Shown one piece after another: positions 51,326 to 59,965 of a DNA stretch of 64,000 nt. This DNA is from Bin87 sp965221295. GTDB taxonomy: Bacteria > Chloroflexota > Dehalococcoidia > Lucifugimonadales > UBA3495. The stretch spans positions 2,108,001 to 2,172,000 of the forward strand of contig OZ244879.1 of assembly GCA_965221295.1 (NCBI GenBank), read 5' to 3'. Positions within the stretch are counted from its first letter, which is position 1. Every line of letters begins with the position of its first letter. The notes below the pieces were generated by a model that ran no database searches, had not been told where the DNA came from, and was given only the letters and a program-made list of their open reading frames with translations. The position numbers were made by a program, and so were the translations under genes.

Positions 51326-51708
51326 CGTCAGCGGCGCGTCTCCTAAAATCGGAAAAGCTAACCCCTGGCGTTGGTTGGACAGACTCATCGTGCAAACCTC
51401 ATGGTGGGCTCCTAAGTTTTTCCGTCGTGGTCGCGATTGCCCCGGCTGCCCCACCACGTTTTGACAAGATTCGGAAACACACAGATCGAGATATGGGCGT
51501 TGACGGCCGAAAAGCGTCGGTCGATTTATCCCGATCGAAAATCGAGCCAGTGGTTGGCCAAGATAACAATCTCCAACTGCCCTTGGCCCTGTAGCTACCG
51601 GATGTCGCGCTTTTCGACCGCCGAGCTCGCCCAGCGCACGACCGCGGCCAGAATCTAAACCCATTGGCTGGTGTACAATTGAATCCATCCGCGCCGTCGC
51701 GTCAAAAA
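51326..51708. other. 383-bp intergenic region without a supportable gene
   Basis: No open frame here has good start, length and composition together. A short plus-strand frame 51437-51658 (73 codons) is open but has no ribosome site. The AT content is higher than in the flanking genes. A TACAAT at 51674-51679 could be the -10 box for the gene at 51709, with no good -35. Confidence 0.5.
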
Positions 51709-52317
51709 ATGCTCGATAGAATCCGATCCAATTTTGTCAGACTCATCATATTTCTCGCGACCCCGCTGGAGGACGAGCGCACCGCAATTTGGAGCATCCC
51801 CAAGCCATTGGTTCTCGTGTATTTCGTGGTGTTCATCGGCTCCTCCGTATGGACAATATACGAAATCGCTTTGGAGAAAAGTTCCCAGTACTGCGGGTTT
51901 GTATGGTCTGTGAACGCGGCGAGCCGACAAGATTGCTTGACGACTTGGAACGGATTGGTACGCGAGGTCGCTGCGGAATTCGCTCCGATTGGAGTTGGCC
52001 TCGCGATAGGCGTACTGATCGCCATTCATGGAGTAGCAGCTATCATGGCAATTTACCAGTTTTTGACCAATACCCTCACCAAACCAGCCATCGAACGGCA
52101 GCAGGCCAAAGGCCGAGAGGAAGGTCGCAAACAAGGCCTGCAGGAAGGCCGGCAGGAAGGCCTGCAAGAGGGCCGGCAGGAAGGCCTGCAAGAGGGCCGG
52201 CAGGAAGGGCGGCAGGAAGGCCGCGAAGAAGCTAACGTTCGATGGCGAGAATGGCTTCAGCGGCGGGAAGCATCCGAAGCCGCTGGCCAGCCGTTCGACG
52301 AGCCCCCTCCTCAGTAA
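51709..52317 (+). CDS. small membrane protein with repeated C-terminal tail
   Basis: This 202-residue protein has a hydrophobic segment VLVYFVVFIGSSVWTIYEIAL near residue 35 and a second one GVGLAIGVLIAIHGVAAIMAIY near 110, so it spans the membrane twice. Then follows a charged C-terminal tail built of repeats EGRQEGLQ, ending NVRWREWLQRREASEAAGQ. Comparable EGR-rich tails end some transposase- or nuclease-associated proteins, but I find no recognisable family. The ATG at 51709 is preceded by GCGTCAAAAA, without a clear ribosome site. The AT bias and repeat suggest a recent origin or transfer. Confidence 0.6.
   Translation: MLDRIRSNFVRLIIFLATPLEDERTAIWSIPKPLVLVYFVVFIGSSVWTIYEIALEKSSQYCGFVWSVNAASRQDCLTTWNGLVREVAAEFAPIGVGLAIGVLIAIHGVAAIMAIYQFLTNTLTKPAIERQQAKGREEGRKQGLQEGRQEGLQEGRQEGLQEGRQEGRQEGREEANVRWREWLQRREASEAAGQPFDEPPPQ
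52135..52218 (+). repeat. 24-bp coding repeat (3.5 copies) in the membrane protein tail
   Basis: Copies run 52135-52158, 52159-52182 and 52183-52206, then a half copy 52207-52218. Each encodes GLQEGRQE. The second and third are identical and the first differs by a few bases, so the expansion is young. Confidence 0.9.
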
Positions 52318-52344
52318 ATCCTGACCCATCAGCAGGAGCCCACC

Positions 52345-53985
52345 ATGCCTCAAATGACCGGCGGCCAGGCTGTGGTCGCTTCCCTTCAAGCCCAGGGAGT
52401 CGATACCGTCTTTGGCATCATTTCCGTCCACACCCTCGACCTCTTCGACGCCCTCTTTGACAAGCAGGACGATGTCCGTTTCATCGGCGGCCGTCTGGAA
52501 TTGGGCTGCGGATACATGGCCGACGGCTATTCCCGCGCCACCGGCAAGCCCGGCGTCTTGCTCACCAGCACGGGCCCCGGCGCCGCCGACTCCGTCGGCG
52601 CCATGGGCGAAGCCTACTTCTCCGCTTCCTCCATCCTTCAGGTCACCACCAACGTCGAGTCCGAATTCGTCGGTAGCGGCAAGATGGCCACCCACGAGAC
52701 CAAAGACCAACTCGGCATGTTCGCCGCCGTCACCGACTGGAACGCCCGCATCGACCACATCGAGTCCATCCCCGACCATTTCGTCGAGGCTTTCGTCCGT
52801 TTCCGCGAGCGTCGCCCCCGACCCATCGAGCTGGAAGTCCCTACTGACCTGCTCGGACAGTCGGCCGAGGTTGAAGTATTGCAACCTCGCCAGCCCAATG
52901 TCCCAGCCGGCGACCCCGTACAGGTCGAACGCGCCTGGAATCTTTTGCGCCACGCCAAACGACCCGTCATCTTCGTGGGCGAGGAAATCCACTCCTCCGG
53001 CGCCACTGACGACATCATCGCCCTAGCAGAGCGTCTCGGCGCGCCCGTCGTCGCCGGCGACGGCGCCAAGGGCGCTTTCCCGGAAAATCATCCCCTCTCC
53101 CTCGGCATGGCCCTCGGCAACCGCATCTGGGGCAACAACCCGGCGCTGGACTGGCTTGGCGATTGCGACGTCGCGCTTGTGCTGGGCAGCAACCTTCCCT
53201 ACCGTTCCACGTCAGGGGTCGGTCTGAAACTGCCCCAGAAACTCGTTCACGTGCTGCTCGACGGGGATTACATCGGCAAAAACTACCCAACTGAGGTGAG
53301 TATCGCCGCCGACAGCGGCGCCGTGGTTCGCCAATTCCTCAGCGTCGCTGGCGACGCTGACATCGGCGCCAGCGACGATTACCGTGCGGAAGTCTCTGCC
53401 CTGAAGTCGCAAATCTACGCCAACCTCCAGGAACAGTGGGGCCCAGAACTCAAAGCCTGGGAATCCATCCGGTCCGTCATCCCCGACGACACCATCTTCT
53501 CCCTCGACGCCACCGTGCCAGCCAATCGCGCGGTGCGCTGCCTGCAAATGAATCGGCCCCGCAGCTACATGTACCCCCACGGTTGGGCCGGACTGGGCTT
53601 CGGGTTTCCCGCCGCCATGGGCGCCAAAGTGGGCCGGCCTGATTCGCCCGTAATCTGCGTAACCGGAGACGGTGGATTCCAGTACAACGCCCAGGAACTT
53701 GGTACTGCCGTTCAGTACGGCATCAACCCCATAGTAATGGTTTTCAACGACTCGGCCTGGGGCGTGCTGAAAGGTTACCAGCGAGACCGTGGCGCCCGCC
53801 AAATGGCCACCGACCTGGTGAACCCGGATTTCATCAAGCTCTTCGATTCATACGGCATCGGGGGAGTTCGCGTTCACAACGTTTCCGAAATGACACGCGC
53901 TGTCCAAGACGCCGTGGCCGCCGACCGAATCCACCTCATCGAGGTGGTCATGCCCGACGGTTTTCCCGCGTTCTGCCGAGCCTGA
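52345..53985 (+). CDS. TPP-dependent enzyme, acetolactate synthase-like
   Basis: This 546-residue protein has all three domains of the family. The catalytic Glu lies in FIGGRLELGCGYMADGYSR. GVLLTSTGPGAADSVGAMGEA follows, then PVIFVGEEIHSSGATDDIIALAERLGAPVVA in the centre, and a TPP-Mg site VTGDGGFQYNAQELGTAVQYG with NDSAWGVLKGYQ at the C-terminus. The NDSAWG variant differs from the NNxxxG of true acetolactate synthases, so a 2-oxo-acid decarboxylase or ligase of unknown substrate is likely. It lies 27 bases after the repeat-tailed membrane protein gene. AGCAGGAGCCCACC precedes the ATG. Confidence 0.87.
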   Translation: MPQMTGGQAVVASLQAQGVDTVFGIISVHTLDLFDALFDKQDDVRFIGGRLELGCGYMADGYSRATGKPGVLLTSTGPGAADSVGAMGEAYFSASSILQVTTNVESEFVGSGKMATHETKDQLGMFAAVTDWNARIDHIESIPDHFVEAFVRFRERRPRPIELEVPTDLLGQSAEVEVLQPRQPNVPAGDPVQVERAWNLLRHAKRPVIFVGEEIHSSGATDDIIALAERLGAPVVAGDGAKGAFPENHPLSLGMALGNRIWGNNPALDWLGDCDVALVLGSNLPYRSTSGVGLKLPQKLVHVLLDGDYIGKNYPTEVSIAADSGAVVRQFLSVAGDADIGASDDYRAEVSALKSQIYANLQEQWGPELKAWESIRSVIPDDTIFSLDATVPANRAVRCLQMNRPRSYMYPHGWAGLGFGFPAAMGAKVGRPDSPVICVTGDGGFQYNAQELGTAVQYGINPIVMVFNDSAWGVLKGYQRDRGARQMATDLVNPDFIKLFDSYGIGGVRVHNVSEMTRAVQDAVAADRIHLIEVVMPDGFPAFCRA

Positions 53986-54098
53986 AATCCAGCCGCCCAT
54001 CCGACGCGACGTTGCGCTATTGTCCGGCCCGGCGCGCGCTGGAGAGCGATTGGCAACCGTCGACAACATCAACTCGACGGCTGTGAGCTTCTGCCCCA

Positions 54099-55544
54099 AT
54101 GCCTTCAACCTTTCAAAGCGCCTCGGAACATCGACGGCGCGTCTACCCACTGTCCCCAAGGGACTTGACCGCCGAACAAATCGCCGTCACCTTCGCGATG
54201 ACCTCCCGTTCGCCGGAGCCGTTCGACGAGATCGCCCAGCGTGTTAGCGAAACCAACGCCGCCGATTTCAACCAGCGGTGGGTCGTCGGCTACGGCCACT
54301 CCTCCGTAGCGGAACACGCCGTTCTTCACCTCGCCGTCGAAAACATCTCCAGGCTCGGCTGCGATTCCCTCGAGGACAATCGCCTGGCCTCCTACACGGA
54401 AAAATCTTCCCGCTACCAGATTATCAACCCAGACAGTTTTCATCTGCCTCGAGAACTGGACGACCTGCCCCAACTGCGCCAGCAGTATATCGACGCTTGT
54501 ACCAACCTGTTTTCAGCGTATCGCCAGCTGCTTGATGGTGTACTGGGCCACCTCAAACAAACCCGTCCCCAGCGAGACGGCGAACGAGCTTCCGCTTACG
54601 ACCTCCGAATCCGCCGCCTCGCCACCGACGCATGCCGAGCCGTCCTGCCCGCGGCCACCCTCACCAACGTCGGCCTGACCGCTAACGCCCGATCCTTGGA
54701 ACATGCCATCACCAAGCTCCTCTCATCCGCCTTAGCCGAAGAACGGGACATCGGAGCGGAATTGCGACTGCAGGGCCGTAGCATCACCCCCACCCTCGTG
54801 AAATACGCCGACTATAACCCCTACTTGGCCAACCTCAACCCTGCCGACCACGACGCCGAAACCCAAACTCAGGCCGCCGCGCCCACCGATGCCAGCGTGT
54901 CTCTCCTCGACTACGATTCTGATGCTCCCGGTAAACTCGCCGCCGCGCTACTGTTCCGCTCCGGACACCAGTACTCCGACGCCTTCGCTCGGGCCGCGGC
55001 CTGGACTGAGCAGGAGCGGTTGGCGCTCATCAACGACACCCTTTGCAGCATCGGCCCCCACGACGCGCCCCCCCGGGAGTTTGAACTGGTCGGATACACT
55101 TTCGAATTCGTTTTCGACTACGGCGCCCTGCGTGAATTCCGCCGCCATCGGATGCAAACCTACCTGTCTCAGCCTCTCACCATCGCCAACGGCTACCAAA
55201 TCCCGCGCCTGATCCGCGACGCCGGCCTGTCACCCGTGTTTGAGACCGCAATTCGCCACTCCGACTCGGTATTCGCCAAACTGCGCGACCAGTCGCCCGC
55301 CTTGGCGCAATACCTGGTCACCCACTCCCACGTCCAGCGCATCGTGTCGCGCCTAAACCTCAGGGAGTGCTACCACCTGTTCAAGTTGCGGTCTTCCCTG
55401 CAGGCCCACGAGTCCATACGTAATCCCATTATCGAGGCCATGCGCTTGGCCGTGGACCTCCAGCCGGAATTATTCCGCCACCTGCAACTGCGAAATGCGC
55501 CCGATTGGTGGCCCTTCCCCAACGATACGCGTGACCGCCAATAG
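54099..55544 (+). CDS. thyX: tandem-domain FAD-dependent thymidylate synthase (ThyX)
   Basis: This 481-residue protein is twice the normal ThyX length. The first half has SSVAEHAVLHLAVENISRLG and ASYTEKSSRYQ, matching the ThyX fold, but its RHR position reads DNR. The second half has REFELVGYTFEFVFDYGALREF and RHRMQTYLSQPL, which keeps the RHR of the flavin/dUMP-binding motif but loses the later serine of RHR-x7-S. Together the halves carry a full set. ThyX makes dTMP from dUMP with methylene-tetrahydrofolate, FAD and NADPH, usually as a tetramer. No ThyA is seen. Confidence 0.85.
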   Translation: MPSTFQSASEHRRRVYPLSPRDLTAEQIAVTFAMTSRSPEPFDEIAQRVSETNAADFNQRWVVGYGHSSVAEHAVLHLAVENISRLGCDSLEDNRLASYTEKSSRYQIINPDSFHLPRELDDLPQLRQQYIDACTNLFSAYRQLLDGVLGHLKQTRPQRDGERASAYDLRIRRLATDACRAVLPAATLTNVGLTANARSLEHAITKLLSSALAEERDIGAELRLQGRSITPTLVKYADYNPYLANLNPADHDAETQTQAAAPTDASVSLLDYDSDAPGKLAAALLFRSGHQYSDAFARAAAWTEQERLALINDTLCSIGPHDAPPREFELVGYTFEFVFDYGALREFRRHRMQTYLSQPLTIANGYQIPRLIRDAGLSPVFETAIRHSDSVFAKLRDQSPALAQYLVTHSHVQRIVSRLNLRECYHLFKLRSSLQAHESIRNPIIEAMRLAVDLQPELFRHLQLRNAPDWWPFPNDTRDRQ

Positions 55545-55735
55545 CTACGGATCCGAACAGTCCCTGGTGAATCCACAGTTGCGGCAGATTATCTTGCAAC
55601 TGCGTTCGTACATCCGCGACCCGCAGATTTCGCAATCTAACCCGTCGCCCCTGGGCCTTCTAGCCAATGGCGTTGGCGCTGCCGTGGATGCAGTAGTTCG
55701 ACGTTCCACCATGGCGCATCACCTCAACAAGTCCA

Positions 55736-56839
55736 TTACCGCGATGGCGACGGCGGCCCGGGCATGATCAACGCCGACAACAACTGTTCGCCCGTAGGGT
55801 TGCTCGGTCCGTGCCGTTCGTCCGGCAGCAACGCTACCTGCCTGTACTGAAAGATGGATTCATCCAGCTCCAGCTGTTTCACTCCGGCCCCGTCATCGTC
55901 GTTGACTACCACCCGGTCAACCAGCACCTGATCGCCGCCACGAACCAGCCAAATCTGGTAGGTGTCAGCCGGCATCCCCGATACCATCAATACCCCGCGT
56001 CGGCCGTTGGGCTCCACCATTAGCACGCCCTTGGCTTCTGGTTCAGTTCCCATCGGCGAACTCATCGCCACCTTTTCTGTCTCGGGTTGGGCAGATAACA
56101 CCGTGGCTTCAATCACCTCGGCCATGCCCTGCTTCACCAGGTCCATTTGCTCCGCGCTGGCCGCAACCGAACCGCCAGTTTCCATCGCCCGGTTGGCGAT
56201 ATTGGCGCTGGTGTCGCTAGTAGGGTACACAAAACCTGCGGGCGCCGACGCGATGGCGGAGGCAGTCAATCGTTCCGGGTCTTCTTCCTTGCCGGCGATT
56301 CCGACTCCGACTTCAGCGCCACGCGCTTCTCGGCCCCGGCTGGCCTCAACCGCCACCCGGTCGCTCGAAACCGCGGCGGGAACGGCCACCCGCGAAACCA
56401 ACGCCCGCTCCGATTCCACCGCCGCCGTCAGTTCGCCAATCTCCCTCTGTTGCAACGCCATCACCCCCACGGACACCGCAAGCAGCAGGCTCAGCGCACC
56501 TATCGCTGCTGGGGTTAGCCATCGCCGCAACCGGCGCGACGACCACCTGGCGTCGGCAACCGGCATAGGAGCGGCAGGGGTAGCCTCCCTACCGGTGGCC
56601 CCAGCGATCACTCGAGCCTTCAGCCCCGGCGGCAATGGGGTCTCCGCGGCCGCTTCGGTCAACCGCGCCGCCGTTTCCTGAAACCCCAGCAGTACCTCCT
56701 GGCAGTGCGGGCACTCAACCACGTGCTTGTGCACCAGTTGGTACTCCGCGTCGTCCAGCGCATTCAGCGCGAACGCCGCCAGCTCTTCCTCCGGGTGCTC
56801 TCCGCCCTCTTGTGGGCGTCCTTCGTTCTCAGGCCACAT
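55736..56839 (-). CDS. anti-sigma factor (RskA-like, zinc-finger N-terminus)
   Basis: This 367-residue protein begins with a zf-HC2-type anti-sigma domain: EEELAAFALNALDDAEYQLV, then HKHVVECPHCQEVLLGFQE with the H-x3-C-x2-C zinc motif near 38-48. A hydrophobic segment TPAAIGALSLLLAVSVGVMAL follows at about 110. The C-terminal region contains GVLMVSGMPADTYQIWLVRGG, the RskA-type sensor domain outside the membrane. It overlaps the sigma gene by 11 bases and should bind that sigma factor. The gene is downstream of the sigma factor on the same strand. Confidence 0.9.
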   Translation of the reverse strand: MWPENEGRPQEGGEHPEEELAAFALNALDDAEYQLVHKHVVECPHCQEVLLGFQETAARLTEAAAETPLPPGLKARVIAGATGREATPAAPMPVADARWSSRRLRRWLTPAAIGALSLLLAVSVGVMALQQREIGELTAAVESERALVSRVAVPAAVSSDRVAVEASRGREARGAEVGVGIAGKEEDPERLTASAIASAPAGFVYPTSDTSANIANRAMETGGSVAASAEQMDLVKQGMAEVIEATVLSAQPETEKVAMSSPMGTEPEAKGVLMVEPNGRRGVLMVSGMPADTYQIWLVRGGDQVLVDRVVVNDDDGAGVKQLELDESIFQYRQVALLPDERHGPSNPTGEQLLSALIMPGPPSPSR

Positions 56840-57401
56840 ATTGTTCCAGCGCCGCCTTGAGTTTCTGCATCCCCAGTCTCATGCGCGTCTTGACCGTTCC
56901 CAACGGAACGTCCAGCATGTTGGCGATTTCAGACTGGCTGTATCCGTACCATGCCGAAAGGTAAAGCGGACGGCTCTGTTCCTCCGGCAATTCCATTAGC
57001 GCCGCCCTCACGTGCCTGGCGTTGTAGTTCCTCTCTGCCTGTTGTTCCACGCTCAATTTCTGGTCGGGCAGCAGCGCTAGGGTTTCCACGTCCGGTTGCG
57101 CGACGTGCTCGGCCACTCGGCGCCGCGACCGGTAGAAGTCAATGATCTTGTGGTGCGCCACCGACATTATCCACGTGCCCGGCGCCGACATCTCCGGCCG
57201 GTAGCTGGCCGCCTTCTGCCAAATGTTGGAAAACGCCTCCTGCACCGCGTCTTCCGCCAGTCCGTCGTCCTTCAACACCGACATCGCCAGAGAGTATATC
57301 CGCTGGGCGTAGCGGTCATAAATCGCCTCCAATGCCCGCTCGTCGCCGTTTCCTATGTCCAGCACCAGCCGGATATCTTCGCTGTATCTTTGGTCAGACA
57401 C
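56829..57401 (-). CDS. ECF-type sigma-70 factor
   Basis: This 190-residue protein has region 2 (ALEAIYDRYAQRIYSLAMSVL, AEDAVQEAFSNIWQKAASY and TWIMSVAHHKIIDFYRSRRR) and region 4 (LPEEQSRPLYLSAWYGYSQSEIANMLDVPLGTVKTRMRLGMQKL). The SigK/SigL-like pattern and the RskA-type neighbour agree. The signal and regulon are unknown. It is co-transcribed with the anti-sigma gene, overlapping it by 11 bases. Confidence 0.92.
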   Translation of the reverse strand: MSDQRYSEDIRLVLDIGNGDERALEAIYDRYAQRIYSLAMSVLKDDGLAEDAVQEAFSNIWQKAASYRPEMSAPGTWIMSVAHHKIIDFYRSRRRVAEHVAQPDVETLALLPDQKLSVEQQAERNYNARHVRAALMELPEEQSRPLYLSAWYGYSQSEIANMLDVPLGTVKTRMRLGMQKLKAALEQYVA

Positions 57402-57506
57402 CCTGCCCTCCCGAATTTGCCGGAGCCGATCGGTTTCTGATCATCATACGCTGGATCCCCGCGATTGGATTCCCTCCCGGCGCCGCCATGCGCCGCTGCC
57501 GCATCT

Positions 57507-58859
57507 CTACACCACCAGGCTATCGAAGATGCCCCGCAGATTCGGTAGATTCTCCAGCGACCAGATCAACTCCAACGCTTGCTCGCATTGCTGTTCCGTG
57601 ATGGTGGGACAGGCCAGCCGCCGGAATTTCGCGTCAACTTCAGCGTCGCTCAGCGGATTTTTGCCGTGGCCTTTCGGATAACTCGTAGCGGCAACCTCGG
57701 TCTGCCCGTTGTTCTTGATGACCTCAATTCGGCAGTTGTATTGCTCAGGGTATCGTTCCGTGAATTCGGGGTTCTCTTCAATTCGCATCTTGTTGATGAT
57801 GGTTCGCAGCCCAGCGTCGGCGATCTTATCCTGCGCAAACGTCGCCGGCGTCACCGCTCCGTCCCTCAATCCCACCGCCGTCAAAAACGGGATGCTGTGG
57901 TCGGCGGTTTCCCGCGTCTTCGGGTCCCACTTCTCCGGTTCGGTGGATGCGCTGCTTACCGCCGACCCGTACGACTCGATTTTTATCGACGCTATGTCGG
58001 CGGTCAACGCCTTGCCGTGCAATTGAATCGCCAGGTCAATCGGGGCCTGCGTGTGAATCTGCGACGGGTAGAACTTGAAGATGGTATTCATGATGCGAAA
58101 CGGCCCCGCGTCTTCACCCATCGCCTCAATCTTCACCGGGTAGCCTATTGCCTGCTCCCAAAGGCCCTTCCGGCCCTCAAACGGCTCGAAAGGCCCGGTC
58201 ATTCCCTCTGCCGCCAGCTGTGCCGCGAAGATTCCCGCCCTGGTCGCCGCCGCCGCCGCGCATCCCTTCCACATCGAAAGTTCGCCCATCCGCGTAACCC
58301 GCAGCGGCACGTTGGGCGCCACCGCCAGCGAAATCGCGTGTCCCATCTGCTCTTCGTCCAGGCCCAGCACCTTGCCGGCTGCGCACGCCGCCCCGATCAC
58401 GCTGAATATCCCCTGGTCCCATTGATTGTCAGGAACCTGGTCTGCGATCCGGCAAAACACCTCATACGCCAGCGCCACCGCCGTAATCAGCGTCTGGCCG
58501 TCCGCCGCCACGCTGTCCGCTACGGCCAACGCCGCCGGAATCATATCCGACGGATGCCCGCCTCCCGGCGAAAAGTAGGAGTCGTTGCAGTCCAGGTACC
58601 GCACCATCACCCCATTGGCAAACCCAGCCATGTCCAGTGAGGAATAGTCGTTGGTGCCCAGAATCCGCGCCGGCGTTCCGCTGGTAACATCCCCGGCCAG
58701 CTTGCGCCCCACCTTGGCCGGTTCGCTCAAGTACCCGCCAATGGCGCAGCCCAACGTGTCGGCTACCGTCCGTTTCACCTGGTGAACCACCTCGGACGGC
58801 AGGTCCTCGTAGGACAGGTTGCAAGCATACGAACTCAACAATTCAGTGGTGCGGTCCAT
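57507..58859 (-). CDS. MmgE/PrpD family protein
   Basis: This 450-residue protein is of the MmgE/PrpD superfamily. YEDLPSEVVHQVKRTVADTLG is the N-terminal signature, followed by GGHPSDMIPAALAVADSVAADGQTLITAVALAYE, and KFYPSQIHTQAPIDLAI lies in mid-protein. PrpD dehydrates 2-methylcitrate, MmgE is similar, and other members act on other acids such as itaconate-type substrates. Single-gene context leaves the reaction open. The ATG at 58859 lacks a strong ribosome site. Confidence 0.85.
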   Translation of the reverse strand: MDRTTELLSSYACNLSYEDLPSEVVHQVKRTVADTLGCAIGGYLSEPAKVGRKLAGDVTSGTPARILGTNDYSSLDMAGFANGVMVRYLDCNDSYFSPGGGHPSDMIPAALAVADSVAADGQTLITAVALAYEVFCRIADQVPDNQWDQGIFSVIGAACAAGKVLGLDEEQMGHAISLAVAPNVPLRVTRMGELSMWKGCAAAAATRAGIFAAQLAAEGMTGPFEPFEGRKGLWEQAIGYPVKIEAMGEDAGPFRIMNTIFKFYPSQIHTQAPIDLAIQLHGKALTADIASIKIESYGSAVSSASTEPEKWDPKTRETADHSIPFLTAVGLRDGAVTPATFAQDKIADAGLRTIINKMRIEENPEFTERYPEQYNCRIEVIKNNGQTEVAATSYPKGHGKNPLSDAEVDAKFRRLACPTITEQQCEQALELIWSLENLPNLRGIFDSLVV

Positions 58860-59067
58860 CAGTGTCCGTTTCCTCTCATGTCATGCCGTGTCCCATCTCG
58901 GGCGCCCAGGCTCCGGCTTCGGTTCCCTTCGTTCCAATTCTATCCCAACGTCCACTATTGCCAACGCTCCCACCTCGACGCCAGCCCGTCATTGCCCACC
59001 GGCCCCCCGCCTCGCCAACCCGCGATCCCCCGGCCCGCCCCGAGCGTGCAATCTACCTGAACCCGGC

Positions 59068-59910
59068 CTACCTGATCACCGCCTCCGCGATGCGTTCCAA
59101 CTGCGCCGCCATTTCCTCTTCGGTGTCGCAATGCTCCGGGCGCACCACCACGCGGTCGGCCCCCGCATTCAGAAAATCCTGCGCCAATTGCCCGTCTGGA
59201 GCCTGTCCGTACACCGAAATGGTCAGCGACTTGGGATCCCGCCCCCGCGCGGTGGCCAGCTCGTCCAACCGCTTTCGGCTATCCTCCAACTCTTGCGGCG
59301 TGATCCGGTTGGGCAGCCATCCGTCTCCCCAGGTCGCCACCCGCTGCAACACCCGACGCGCCAAACCGCCCAGTATCACCGGCGGATGCGGTTGTTGCGC
59401 CGGTTTCGGATTGCATTTCACTGGCGGGAAGTCGTAGTAGACTCCATGAAATTCCGCCTCGTCCTTCGTCCACAGCTCCTTCATCACCTCCACCGCTTCC
59501 CTCGTCTGCGTCCAGCGATGGTCGAAATCGCCGCCGAAGATCTCCGTCTCCTCGCGATTCCAACCAGCTCCGATGCCAAACATGAACCGCCCGCCGCTGA
59601 TACGATCCAACGTGGCGATCTCTTTGGCCAACATCAACGGGTTTCGCTCCGGCACCAGCGTGATTCCGGTGCCCAACTTGATGGTCTCGGTCGCGCCAGA
59701 CGCCCGCGCCAGCGCGATGTACGGGTCGGCGAAATGCGCGTATGTCCAGGGTATCTCGCCGCCTGACGGGAACTGGCTCGCGCTCTGCACTGGAAGTATC
59801 GGATGTTCCGCGTACCAGATCGACTCAAACCCCAGCCTCTCGGCGGTCCGCGCCATGAATGCCGGATCCAACGTGTAAGCGGGCAGCGGTATGGAAGTTC
59901 CAACAGACAT
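59068..59910 (-). CDS. LLM-class flavin-dependent oxidoreductase (F420-type likely)
   Basis: This 280-residue TIM barrel of the luciferase-like monooxygenase superfamily starts SVGTSIPLPAYTLDPAFMARTAERLGFESIWYAEHP. It has IKLGTGITLVPERNPLMLAKEIATLD, then GRFMFGIGAGWNREETE and KPAQQPHPPVILGGLARRVLQRVATWGDGW. The GIGAGWNREE stretch is typical of F420-dependent members. Either FMN or F420 could be the cofactor. Upstream (60-62 kb) lies a large alpha/beta hydrolase gene on the same strand, but a shared pathway is not shown. AAAGGAGCTGACGTT precedes the ATG. Confidence 0.88.
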   Translation of the reverse strand: MSVGTSIPLPAYTLDPAFMARTAERLGFESIWYAEHPILPVQSASQFPSGGEIPWTYAHFADPYIALARASGATETIKLGTGITLVPERNPLMLAKEIATLDRISGGRFMFGIGAGWNREETEIFGGDFDHRWTQTREAVEVMKELWTKDEAEFHGVYYDFPPVKCNPKPAQQPHPPVILGGLARRVLQRVATWGDGWLPNRITPQELEDSRKRLDELATARGRDPKSLTISVYGQAPDGQLAQDFLNAGADRVVVRPEHCDTEEEMAAQLERIAEAVIR

Positions 59911-59965
59911 AACGTCAGCTCCTTTCAGTCAATCGCGAACCTTCGATCGCGAACCTTGCGCGTCA

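Noticed and set aside
50822..51688. Minus-strand frame of about 290 codons reaching into the 51.3-51.7 kb gap
   Set aside because: Most of it is antisense to the E2 catalytic domain, and the part in the gap has no recognisable protein feature.
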